The translations under genes were made by a program, and so were the position numbers. Positions 1-11,030 of a stretch of DNA of 64,000 nucleotides are shown here, piece by piece. This DNA comes from Anaspis maculata (lineage: Eukaryota > Arthropoda > Insecta > Coleoptera > Scraptiidae): assembly GCA_949128115.1 (NCBI GenBank), contig OX421962.1:64025787-64089786 (forward strand), read 5' to 3'. Each line of letters opens with the position of its first letter. Within the stretch, counting starts at the first letter, position 1. The notes beneath the pieces were generated by a model. That model searched no databases, had not been told where the DNA came from, and saw nothing but the letters and a program-made list of their open reading frames with translations.

Positions 1-184
1 TTTCTTTTTTGCGAAAGGGTTGAGCTCTTTCTGAACCGCATCCATCGGCAGAATATACTGGTGTAAGTAAACTGTAGTTAGAGGTACTGTTTTGTGATAT
101 ACCTGATGGTAGGTATAGCTGGTGAATAGCAAATATATCCAATTATGTAAGAAAAATCAACTTCCGAAAACAGCAAACATAACT

Positions 185-335
185 TGATTCCGTTATCCCG
201 ACGGAAGCTCGGTGGGCTCCGTCTCTGGCTACGAATCCGGAGGTACAGAGTTCAAATCCCGCCGGGGCAGGTGGCTTTTCTCTATGCGCTCTCTAGTACT
301 TTGGCGTGTACTGACCGAGCGGTCACGTCAAAGGA
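185..335 (+). mobile_element. tRNA-derived SINE, degenerate copy
   Basis: The head is tRNA-like: a box-A-like stretch (GGAAGCTCGGTGG, about 194-206) and a box-B-like GTTCAAATCCC (about 249-259), with an imperfect acceptor stem closing near GCCGGGGC. It is not a working tRNA because the T-stem does not pair. The body after the head (GCGCTCT..TAGTAC.TTGGCGTGTAC..GTCACGTCAA) matches the body of the SINE at 53461-53790 on the other strand, which defines one shared family. This copy ends in an A-rich stretch and looks 3'-truncated. Confidence 0.65.
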
Positions 336-471
336 AAAAAATCACTTGATTTCATGATTCCATGACTTTGATTTAACTTGATTGATTGACTTGATTTTTA
401 TACACTATAAATATTCAAATTGAAAAATTTCACATGTAATATATTATTATAATTATCACACACAACGCCCT

Positions 472-1118
472 TGATTGATAGACCTACAAAGATAATATTC
501 ACTTATCTAAATCCCAGTGTCAATAGCAACAAAATAAAATGGATGTAAACAACCAAATCTGACAGCTGTCACTTCGGACTTTTTTTTGTAATACGTAATC
601 ACCAAAATATCACTGGTGCTCGAGATATTCCCAGATAATTTTGGCCAGGCGTTTCCCTCGGGCTGGTTGTCACCAGATAAATGCCCTCCTCCTAAGGAGT
701 CGGGAATTTATCGCTACAACCAGCACTCGCGATCGCCTGTCCAAAATTATCGTGAAAATCTGAACACTTGTGATATTACTGTTGATTATTACATACAACG
801 CCCTTCATTAATAGACCTGCAAGGATAATATCCACTTATCTAAATCCCACTGTCAATAGCAACGGAATAAAATGGATGTAAACAACAAAATCTGACAGCT
901 GTCACTTCGGACTTCTTTTTTGTAATAACCATCAAAATATCACTCGTGCTCAAGATTTTCCCAGATAATTTTGGCCAAGCGTTTCCCCCGGGCTGGTTGT
1001 CCCTAGATAAATGCCCTCCTCCTACGGAGTCGGGCATTCATCGCTACAACCAGCACTCGCGATCGTCTGGCCGAAATTATCGTGAAAACCTAAGTACTTG
1101 TGATATTACTGTTGATTA
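472..1118. repeat. Two tandem copies of a 323-bp unit containing a hairpin repeat
   Basis: Copies 472-794 and 795-1118 both begin ACAACGCCCTT and both end near TGATATTACTGTTGATTATT, with a few substitutions and small indels. Each unit contains an imperfect palindrome (about 640-768 and 955-1085): ATAATTTTGGCCA..GCG..GGCTGGTTGT..AAATGCCC, then its inverted complement. A third copy of that hairpin lies at 35165-35270. No coding capacity is seen. Confidence 0.75.
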
Positions 1119-1555
1119 TTGAACTTCGTTCAGTCGCAGTCGTTCCGAAAAGTGTGAAGTTCCTAACACAGACGTCGCATTTCCTCTCTGCATGAAGAGC
1201 CAGGCTTATTCGCTGTGTAGTGTGTTGAAAAACTTGTCAATTTTTCTATCTTTTCTTGTTTGGTAAATTTTTCCCAGATTTTTTACAAATTCTAAAGCCT
1301 TTGAATTTGACTCGTTTTGCTTGATATGATGTTTTTTCAACCCTGTCAGTTCATTATCTAAACCGTTTCAGCTTCAAATTGAGAATAATCAATTTCAAAT
1401 TGGGAATAAGCAATTTTGAATGGGCAGTGAACAACTTCAAATTGAGACCGACGACTGATTCAATTTATAAAGAAGGAAGAATTAATCTGAAACAATGTAT
1501 TTTCATTCACATTTATTTGTGACTTCTGACAATTAGGTACATCACATTTTCATAT

Positions 1556-1729
1556 GAAGGGTTTTTGTACTTCGTCAAAATTTTATTATTAGGTAATAGC
1601 ACTGCTGTACTTCACAATTTATTTTCATATAAAGGGTGTTTGTACTTCGTCAAAATTTCATTAATAACAGCACTAACAGCAGCAGTGCTATTAATAATAA
1701 AATTTTGACGAAGTAGAAACACCCTTCAA
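1556..1729. repeat. Short palindromic repeat (MITE-like)
   Basis: The left arm GAAGGGTTTTTGTACTTCG followed by TCAAAATTTTATTATT is repeated in inverted orientation at 1685-1729 (AATAATAAAATTTTGACGAAG..AACACCCTTC). A second, direct copy of the left end (AAAGGGTGTTTGTACTTCG) begins near 1622. This suggests one terminus was duplicated after insertion. No ORF is present. Confidence 0.7.
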
Positions 1730-2181
1730 TAATTACATTCTTGTCAAATTGAGCAACAATGAATTTTGAATGTATTTTCAGATAGAGATGAAAAACTTCT
1801 CCGACTCGCAATGTCACGTCGCTTCGAGTATAGGAAATAAGAAAAATAATTTGATAAACACTTTCCTTCTGCTTGAAATTGAATCGATTTTCGCTTTAAA
1901 TTTCTTTCATCATTAAGTATAGGCTGCACTACTGATGCTTTACGGATTGAAGGCAATTTTTTCCAAGGTATATTGCGCGTTTTTTTGGGAGTTGCAGGCA
2001 GCCCCTTCTAGGAGGCTAGCTGGAAGTTGACGAGTTTATATCAGCGTTATGCCTCTCTCGTAGGTAAACATATAACATATAACAAACAGTACATCATATA
2101 CCAACAAAATGAGGGCCAGTGCCCAAAGACTCCTCTGTTTTGCTTATATTGGGCCTTTCTGGATATCTTCTAATGTAGCTA

Positions 2182-2944
2182 CTATTGTAGACAAAAAAAG
2201 CTGAACGACAGATGAATGACTTTTCAAATTGTGTAGAAGGCCCTTTAGGATTATCATTTTTGACAAGCCCATGACAAAATGACAGTGATTTTTTTTGAGT
2301 CACAAGACAACGTCAGTTGTGTCTTTGATTTCTTTGTAGCTATGGACCAGGAGTAAAAATAAGATGAAGATAAAAATGGATCATTTCCACCGAGATTTCT
2401 ACCCACTGTATCAACACGAACCCGCAACACGGTGACTTCGTGTTGGTTGATTCCATGTAATATGCTACGAGTACATATGGCAATGGCGGTCCGTTGCCTT
2501 TTGCTTGTAGGGAAATTCAAGGGGCTCGCAGCATGTCGAACATTGGCGAACGAATCGTCCTCTAGCATCTGGACATACCGTGATCTGGACAAAGACCATT
2601 TTAATCGATGCTTGATCTTCGGCTTCGGTGGTAGCTTTGCGTCTGCCAGAACCTGGTTGCTGTGCCAGCGTTGAATTTTCCCGTCACCTGCACATAACGT
2701 TGTAGACCGTCCCTTTCCTGTTACTGAGAAGGTCTGCTACCGTCTTGTACGCGATATCACCATCCACAAGAGGCATAATTTGCACCCTAACAGATTCATT
2801 GAACATTCTGTCACGTTTGACACAAAAAATGACAAAGCATTATTGGTTATGGGTGGCATATTCTTGATGACAGTAAAGCTGATTCACAGGTCAAAAATTA
2901 GAAAAGTCATTCATCTGTCGTTCAGCTTTTTTTGTCCACAATAG
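2182..2944 (-). mobile_element. Decayed Tc1-like DNA transposon with TA target duplication
   Basis: Terminal inverted repeats of 43 bp start CTATTGTAGACAAAAAAAG at 2182 and end at 2944 with a single mismatch (GTAG/GTGG). They are flanked by TA on both sides (2180-2181 and 2945-2946), as expected for the Tc1/mariner superfamily. Between them the minus strand shows, across several frames, Tc1-transposase-like pieces: an HTH-like region ending GTVYNVM followed by PGSGRRKATTEAEDQALI in another frame. Stops and frameshifts break it throughout and the DDE catalytic core is not recognisable. At 763 bp it is about half an autonomous length. This is a dead or non-autonomous copy. Confidence 0.7.
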
Positions 2945-2946
2945 TA

Positions 2947-5900
2947 CCTACTGTTGAACTGATTTGCATAATAATTGAGAACCAGCCGCGTGTGTTCAGG
3001 TACGTTGTTCTTATTGAAATTGGGAACTTTTCCCATCAGATATCCTATTATAAAGTTACACACGGCTCGTTTAAATCATATTCTAAACACTTGGCTAATC
3101 CTGATAAAAAGAGCAATTTTGTATTTACAAATTGACATGAACGGCTAAATAACTGGCTGTGACGAACCAAAAATCACGTTATAATGTGGATAAGTTTAGG
3201 AAAGTCAAAAACGAAGCCTGCGATAACTTATCCGTATGATTTGTTCACAATTTATGTGGACACGAATTTCTGTCTCAGGTGACTATGAGGCTAACGAAAT
3301 GTTTCTGTTTCCTCAAGTGAATAAGGTTTATGATTTTGTGACATTCACTCCAGTAGAATACTGATGATTTATAACAGAAAAAGATCCGTCGGAACCTATT
3401 CTATCAATGTCAGAAATATCAATTATCCTGACAGTTGCTTGACGGTCGGCCATGATAGCCCACCTCAAAAGTCACTCTGATGAGCCACAATGCATTACGC
3501 AAAAACTTCCTCGAGAAATACCGCTAAGCCTCTGTCTGCTTCACTCGAGGCTTCCCTTTCCTTTCCGGGCAATTTTCGTCTCATATTCTTCAAATCGTTG
3601 CGTCAGGCAAGTCTGATTCTTCAGCAAAAAAAATGGACAATTCCTCAAATCCTTCAAGCTCGATTTTGATGAAGATACGGTAGATAACTACACGAAACAT
3701 ACTAGGTTTCCTTTTCACTCTCGAAGACACAGTTGTCCCGGTGTCAAGAGAACAGACCTTGAATTTTGTGAACAGCCCTATAGCAACACACATGCAATGG
3801 GGCTTAGCTTTGTTCAAGAAATTCAAGGTACCCCGTTTCTTTCCCCTTACATCCGGACTACAAGGTAGTTATTGGATATCCCAGGTATCCTTATTGAAAG
3901 AAAATAAAACAAGACGAAATACAAAGTCGACGACATGAAAAAGCGCGCACAATCTGCTAATAAAATCTTTCATTTTTCGTTATTGAAAGCATTGATTTAC
4001 CGGTTATTGTTTTATTTTGCCTGCATGTCTGAAGAGTTATGGGTAAGTGAGTTATTTTTCAAATCAATGACGCGTTAAGGTCGTCACCGCCCACGTAATT
4101 GCCAACTGCATATAATAATTTAAAACCGAGTTTGAAACCTCTTCCATTTCTTCCCGTAGTCGTCCGGTGAGTTTCTGGAGATGCTCTCTTGAATAAGTAA
4201 CTGGTACTACCATCGAGAAACAACACAGCCAAAATACGTGCAATTCAAATAATTCACTTTGGGTCTTTCTGTCGAAATCGGCAGGGCAGCATTGCCATAT
4301 ATTCTAAACTGGTTCCGCAAGTCCAGTGACTCAGGCAAAGGACCTTTCCTCCCACAGTTGCAGAAAAATACATGAAGAAATTGGATCTGTGGGCGGTAGG
4401 TAGCATACTGGGGGCCCACGGTATATCGGCTTATAAATAATTACTGACATGGCCACTCCAAATAATGAGCCGAAGATGAAGAGGTAAACGGCCGAAAGGT
4501 CTCCAGCGCCATTATCCTTGTCAGAGAAGTGCCATTTGGCTATATAAATATAGAAGAAAAAAATCCTAAGCATTTCCGGTGGTCGCGGAAAGACTGTCCG
4601 GGTATTTTTACGTAACCCATTCACTTGTCAACGAATGTATGAAACGTATATCAAAAGTGGCGAGTCGCCTTTGTTTCACTTGTCAGTTCTGTAAGTAGAT
4701 ACCTACGTTTGAAGTTTTATAACTGCGGAAGTCCAATAAAGGGGACCAAGGAGATGTGACAAAGTATTATATAGCAGAAACAGATCTATTCTATATGCTT
4801 AAGGCAGTATATCCCGGGCTACCTAGGCCGTAGAACGTTTTGAGTTCTCTCCGATCACTTCCAAATCAAAATTTTCTTACTATACATATAATACGCCCTA
4901 GGCCATTCAGTTTCTTTATATACAAACCTGATCTGTTCAAGTCTGTTCAGCTTTGTTCAACATTTCAACAAATTCAAGTGCACTATGACTATACCTACCT
5001 AAAATCATTAAAAAACCAGTCCGGGATATGCCTACAGCCTTAAATCATAAGATTCATAAAGATTATTGGTTTGTAAAGATTGCATGAGATTGGTGATTGA
5101 GGATGGTTCACCTCGTGGTTCACTTGCGAAGGAAATGAAACAGTTGCCTATTCTGCGTTCAAATGCATGCATGTAATTTTCAATACAAAAAAGTCCATGA
5201 TATTCATTGTAGGATTTTGTTATATTGCACAGGACATCAAGTGAAACGATGCTACCGCCTACAAAGAGCATCTAGGTGCTCGGGTACTTCTCGGTATTTA
5301 AGCTACATTTACATTTTCTGCTCAGGTGGAGATACACCGGAGTATAATTTCACCAACACCGGGGCATCTTTTATATTTTAATATGCTTATTAGATTACAC
5401 TTTGCATACTATGTTGTGTAAGAGATGGGCATAAAAATAAGCTCGGGCGATTTACGATTAATGTTATTTTACAGTTGGCTCCGGCCAGCAAGAAATGCCC
5501 ACAGACAACCCACGGCCCGATAAAAATGTCGCAACATTTTACATCCAAGGATAACAACTGTTACTTTCTGTTTTCTTTTGTTAATTGTTTTTGTTTTTGT
5601 GCAGATTCATTTGCTGGAATTTTAGTGTGTGTATAATGTGGATGAAGATGTTGATTATTTTGTGTGAAACGGCTATGAGCAGCCGAAGAAAATAAGTAAA
5701 ACACAAAGAGACACGAGATAAAATCGATGCCATGGTTGGAGAATTGATGGACCTTCTGGGAAACTGTGTTCTATAAGCAATCAATTTAAAAGGATGGGAT
5801 CCTCACTGGGGGTGACATTAGATTATTAATTGCTTCTCTAAGTAACAAGATTATGCAAACGTAAACATTATGGGCGTTCGCAAAGGACTTTCTCGTCCTT

Positions 5901-6712
5901 TTTTAAGTTCATTCTCAAGATCGCAACAGAATGTTTGATTGCAATAATTGACACAGAACTTAGTCAGCGTCAGAGGACTCAGAGGTTAAAGTGTATAGGT
6001 CGGCACGAATCAATATTTTCCAGCTGGAAAAAAAAACTTGTTTAAAAGGACGCTTTCATTCTAGATTAGATAGGTGGAGACTTGAATATTACGGTCTTCG
6101 AATATAAATCAATCTCTCGGTGAATCCGATCGTTGACCATCTTCAATTATCACTCAATTAGGGGTAACCAATTTCAACCGGCGCGGCGGTCAAACGAACA
6201 TTAGGTACAATACTGCGTCTTATTGTCGTTAGGTTCGTAATTCGCCTAATGGTTTGCAGGTGCACTCCGATCTCCATCAGATGGTCTGAATTGAAGAATA
6301 ACACTGTCTGCGAAAATTCCATGTTCGATTATTAAGGGAAGAGGAAGTGGGGGGCGTAAATTCAGCACGATGAAGAACTTTTAGTTATCATTATCAGAGC
6401 TGTTTAATTAGGATTTCATGACTTTAATTTCAGTTTTCTTGGAGGACGTGTATTGAAATCTTACTGTACTCTGGTCTCTCCTATATCGTTCGAACCCTTC
6501 ATCACCGGGGCACCATCAGACCTGGATATTACAATGCTGATGAATCCTAACAAAACCGATACAATACCTATAGGGGGTAAAGGGTCTCTTAATCGTTGGT
6601 CAAATCGAAGGTTCGAAATATGATTGTCCGGAAATTCTCCTCATACATTTTTGCAACCTAGGACCTAGAAGTTTGTTCAAAGTTCTCAACATTTTTCTTT
6701 TCCTTGTTTCAG
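2947..6712. other. Unassigned DNA upstream of the ZP-N gene
   Basis: No convincing coding region, RNA gene or repeat structure was recognised. Short ORFs here have no recognisable domains and overlap on both strands, as expected by chance. Because the coding start at 6713 directly follows a splice acceptor, one or more 5' untranslated exons and the promoter of the downstream gene probably lie here or further left. I could not place them. Confidence 0.4.
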
Positions 6713-9700
6713 ATGGCTCAGTCCTTACTCATTCTAGCAGCAATATGCACTTTGGCAGCATGTCAGTCCAACTACGCAGATCAGGCCAACAACATCGAAT
6801 ACCAAGGCAAAGGCTTACCCGACCAGGCCACTCTGGATGGGAAAGTCACTAAGTTGGATGATCTTAGTCCTGTGATCTTCTTGAATCGCACCAAAGCCGC
6901 CCTCAATTGTGCCGCAGGCTCCATGCAAGTGGAGCTCAAATTTAACGACAAGTTTTACGGCATAGCCTACGCAGACTTCGACCGAAACTCTGCTTGCCAA
7001 GTGTATGGCAAAGGCGGGTACAGCTACAAATTGGAGTTACCGCTGAAGGGTTGCGGAACGAAACAAGTCAGTGCTAGATTTTTTTCTTTCTTTTCAAAAT
7101 AGTGCAAGATTTTCACAGATGTCAAAAGCTGTCTAAAATGGTTACGGTCAACAATGAACTCGTGCAGAATGTTGTAACAAGGGACGCTACCGCAGACCTT
7201 ATCCCGACCTTCTGCGACAACGTTCTTGCAATAATCTGGTGTCAATCAATCAGAGAATGGCAATGCGACAAAGCAATCAGATTTTAAATATGAATAAGAT
7301 TACTATTCAAAATCACGTACCTTCACTGGATATACGTAAACGTTGTTTATCCTGCCACTGGCAACGTCTTGGTCGTCGGTGTGCGGCTAGAAGCAGCATA
7401 TACGCATAGATAGGTATTATGTCACATTATCCGTATACAGAGTATTTAGCTATGCAACAAAACACTTGCAATATTATTTTTCTTATGCCTATCTACCTTT
7501 TCGACATCTGATTTGCTGACGTTGGTATATTCTTTATTCTATTATTGACTGATTGGGTCTGGAGCCCATTGTAGACTACGTATTACATTATAATTTCATG
7601 AAGCATGATGGTCCTACTGTTATAGTGCGTTCAACTCTAGTAAGATTTTAGTTGTCTGGGAATTTTGCCGCGTGACGTCCTTAGAAAGGAGCAACTCGGG
7701 AAATCATAGCTCACTCGAATCACACTAGAGCTGAACCCAGCATACCTACTTGCTTCACAAGTATTTGGACACGCCCTGTACATCTCCCTTATAATAATTG
7801 ATTCGCAAGCCAAACCTTGTTGCCCCTTATATGGCCCGCCACAATTTCAGCATCGCTTTTGAATAATTAAATTATAATGACTCCCGTTGTGTTTTCAGGA
7901 TCCTCAGCGTGTTTTCACGAACAACATCGTGGTGAGGTTCCACCCGGGATTAGAGATCGATGGTGATGAAATCATTACCATTGTGTGCCGATATCCACCG
8001 CCCATAGCGCCCGTTCCTCCGGTCGTTTTGCCACGGTAAGAAGGCCCTTATCAGAACTCCCGCAAGTTCGAAAAATCAAACGTTTAGCAAAGTTACGGTC
8101 AACGGACCGTGCTTTATTTCGCTGCTCTATTCCCACCAGTCTTCGTCTTGGAGTTATAGTGAACGAAAAAACTACTTTGTTTATTTCCAGGATCGAGACT
8201 CCGACCCCTGGAGAACTGCTAGAGCCCCCGCTCAAGGGATTCCAAATTCTGCTGATTATTTGTGGGATACTCTTCCTTTCGCTTATGCTGTTGGGCTTAG
8301 GATGTTCGTACTATTGTTTGCGAAAGCGAAACATGACCATCATCAGAAGACTGCCGTCTATCGAGGGATCTGAAATCACGAAGCTGTCCGGAAGTTCACT
8401 CGGTAAGTTATTACAAATGTAGAAAGCCGGAAGTCATTTATTAAGCTCCTCAAGAATAAAATCAAGAATTCAATAGAACAATACAGATTGTGATACTCCT
8501 TCTATAAGTTTTTTGGAAAAACCGACTCGAGTTTGCAAGTCCTACAGCTAATGGCCAATTTTATATAAAGTCTTGTATTTCAAGATAGAATTGAAATATG
8601 CACCCGATGCTCGAATGTTATCATTTTTCGCGCACCTACTATCACTTTACTTATCCATGAAAGGACAATACATTTTTATGGGTTACTTTTTTTAAATTAA
8701 TTTCTCAAAGTTATACCACAAATTAATTGTATTTTTTTTTGTAACAACCGGTTCCGCTGTCAGGCATCTTCAGGTTGTGATGAAGGTGACTTCATCAAAA
8801 TCCATTTTTCCACTATCTTCATAAATTAACGTCAATAATTTTTTTAAATATTTTTTTCGTGTTCTTGAGTGGACTCCATATACCACTCTGGACTCGGAAT
8901 GCGATACTTTTGCGGCACCCTGTATGATTTTTCTTCATATCACCTCTTCAATTTCCAGGAAATCTGTCCATGTTTGAAGGACTGAAAATCCCACGAGTCC
9001 ATGCACCTCCACTCCAAGCGGCAGCGAGCAGTTCAGGCAGCGAAGGCCCGCTCATCAGCGACACTTTACCATCAGATTACCCGTCGGAATCCCACAGCGA
9101 CATCGAAGATGCGCGCTCTTTACCAGTATCTTCAGCTGGCAGCTTCGAGAATAAAGCTTTCATTCAAGAAAGCAGCAGCTTCTACAGCGAAAGCTACGGC
9201 CACACTCACGAGCAAAGCATTCAAAATGCCGTGGCCACTGCAGCCATGGTACCAAGGTTGCCTCTAGCGGTCAAAGAGCAACCCAAATTCGACGTCCAAG
9301 TCAGAGTCAAAAAAGCACCACCTTCACCTCCCAGCCTTTCGCTTTCAGATACCGAAAGCTCGGTGGCTAGAACTGAGAGGAATTTGTCAACCATTCTTGA
9401 ACAGCGGGAGGAAAGTATTAGATCTATTGAATCACCGCTTCCGGTCGAAAGAACTCAGTTTACTTACGTGCCCGAGTTACACCCACCTCCACGGCACATC
9501 CAGCCAGCGCCGACCTATAACAGGATCTTGAGGCGCCAGCAAGAAGTTGCTCAGATGACTGAGATCGTCGAAACTAAAATTCCACCGCCACCAATTGTTC
9601 CCAAACAAGAATACGTGATGGACATGGAACCGCTCACGTCCCTAGAGCCGCCAATTGCTGCAGTTCATAAGCCTGAAATCACTTCCCATATGGTCGACGA

Positions 9701-11030
9701 CGTATTCTTGAGAACCATCACTGAGAAGAAAACCATTGAAGATATCGAACGCCACAAGCGTTTGATTACAGAGTATCATACTAGAGCTAAGCCCATACCA
9801 GAGCAATGGGACGTAACCATTAGAAACTACCCTGTGGAGATGCCTGAGCCGCCAGAATGGGAAAATTTCTCGGACATTTCCTCAGCTTCAGGTTTGACTC
9901 TGACTCCGAAACTGGAACGGGCCACCATGAGCTTGCCTCCTCAAAATACAATCGATGACAACAAGTTGCCTCTGAACTCGCCCGAGTTGGTCGGAAACAT
10001 CGGTCAAGGTCCCAGAGGAGGGCCACAAGAGAACTTCTTATCCACGTTCCACATTCCGTTGGAAAATCCTGAGGTTCCAAACTGGAATGTCCTCATCCGA
10101 GTCTTACAACCAGACCAAGAAGAAGGACCAGTAATTGAAAGTGCAGAAACTTTCAATTCACAGTTGACTCTAACTGACAGGATGAAGTGGCGGCAAATCA
10201 TAACCACTGAATCGACTTTGAGGACTCTTCTTACCGAAGCTGTAGTCCGCGAAGATTTCGAACGAATCAGGCATGATACGCGATACGAAAAACTGTTTGA
10301 ACCTCCCAAATGGGATGTGATCATTCGAATTCTAACCCCCATCGATAAGCCGAAAACGCAAGGACGGTTCAGGAAGAAGTCGGATTGGGATACTAGAAGT
10401 CGCCGTTCCAGCTTGCCAACTCTATACGAGTACGATTCAGATGGCGGTTCCTCTGTAAGGACTCTGACTCAAGAGCCCATGGTCCATCCGCTAAGATCAC
10501 GAAAGATGTCTCGCTCTTCTTACAGGAGCGAAGCTGATTTGCGGTCAATGTCAGAAGTAACGGTCGATTTTGGACGGCCAGAGCCCGACAGTCATTCAGA
10601 AACCTCCAGTTACTACCCGGGTACTGGACGGTACTATGACGATTCAGAGCCTGAAACTGAATACAAAACAGGTTCATCGCACCATGCCTCTTTGACTAGG
10701 TCGCTGAGTCAGCCGAGTCTAGCTAGGTCTGCTAGCGAGTTCACCGAGCGTTGGATAGCGCCGTCTAGGTACGACACGGCCAGTGAGTTCACTTCACCGG
10801 AAGTGACTCCCAAATCCCAGAGGAGTACCAGGATTCAACCGATGCATGTTCCCAGAGGAACAACCGAATCGTCTGTGTGGCAAGCTTCTAGTTCGGCTCA
10901 GATGTCAGGACCGGGAGTTACAAGTCAGGTAGTTACCCAAGAGTTCCGCTCTGAAGCTTCAACCAGCTTCATGGGTCCGCCGAGCAAGAACTGGTTTGGG
11001 GACAACGACAGCGAAGCTAGTTACAAATAA
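6713..11030 (+). CDS. ZP-N-only single-pass membrane protein, four coding exons
   Basis: Coding exons are 6713-7066, 7899-8035, 8191-8402 and 8959-11030. All introns are GT-AG and phases agree (0, 2, 1), giving about 924 residues. The ATG sits right after a TTGTTTCAG acceptor, so a 5' UTR intron is implied. Residues 1-19 are a signal peptide. Residues about 60-150 resemble a ZP-N domain: four cysteines (66, 95, 114, 148) with C-G-T after the third and V-C-R-Y at the fourth, plus one N-R-T glycosylation site (58). A short Pro-rich linker leads straight to a membrane span (181-205) and then Arg/Lys. No ZP-C half or furin site is present, and intron 2 (155 bp) is too short to hide one. The tail (206-924) is rich in Ser, Pro and Glu and has four W/F-[DN]-V-x-[IV]-R motifs (345, 518, 610, 686). 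ZP proteins shape apical matrix and cuticle; an apical epithelial role with cytoplasmic signalling is inference. Ortholog not identified. Confidence 0.88.
7624..7735. mobile_element. MITE in intron 1 of the ZP-N gene
   Basis: The element starts GTGCGTTCAACTCTAGTA and ends AATCATAGCTCACT..CACACTAGAGCTGAAC, an imperfect terminal inverted repeat. The same family occurs at 50763-50880. It lies wholly inside intron 1 (7067-7898) and does not touch splice sites. Confidence 0.6.
8690..8800 (-). mobile_element. Possible Penelope-like element 3' end in intron 3
   Basis: On the minus strand the stretch CTGAAGATGCCTGACAGCGG continues with AACCGGTTGTTAC and an A-run. This resembles the terminal motif (CTGAAGA...GAAAC-like with CCGGT) often seen at the ends of Penelope-like and some LINE elements. 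A related pattern follows the Penelope-like fragment at 45685-45715. No protein fragment is visible here, so the assignment is weak. Confidence 0.35.
8857..8925. repeat. Solo arm-tip of a palindromic repeat in intron 3
   Basis: This segment (TTCGTGTTCTTGAGTGGACT through GCGATACTTTTGCGGCACCC then TGTA) matches the right arm of the palindrome at 52498-53091 (53023-53091) with few changes. Only one arm tip is present. It ends in CACCCTGTA, the inverted form of the TACAGGGTG tip shared by several palindromes in the window. It lies about 30 bases before the exon 4 acceptor. Confidence 0.7.

Noticed and set aside
186..262. Functional tRNA gene
   Set aside because: The T-stem does not pair and the sequence continues into a body shared with another SINE copy.
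10004..10677. Minus-strand ORFs opposite exon 4
   Set aside because: Antisense shadows of the ZP-N gene coding sequence.
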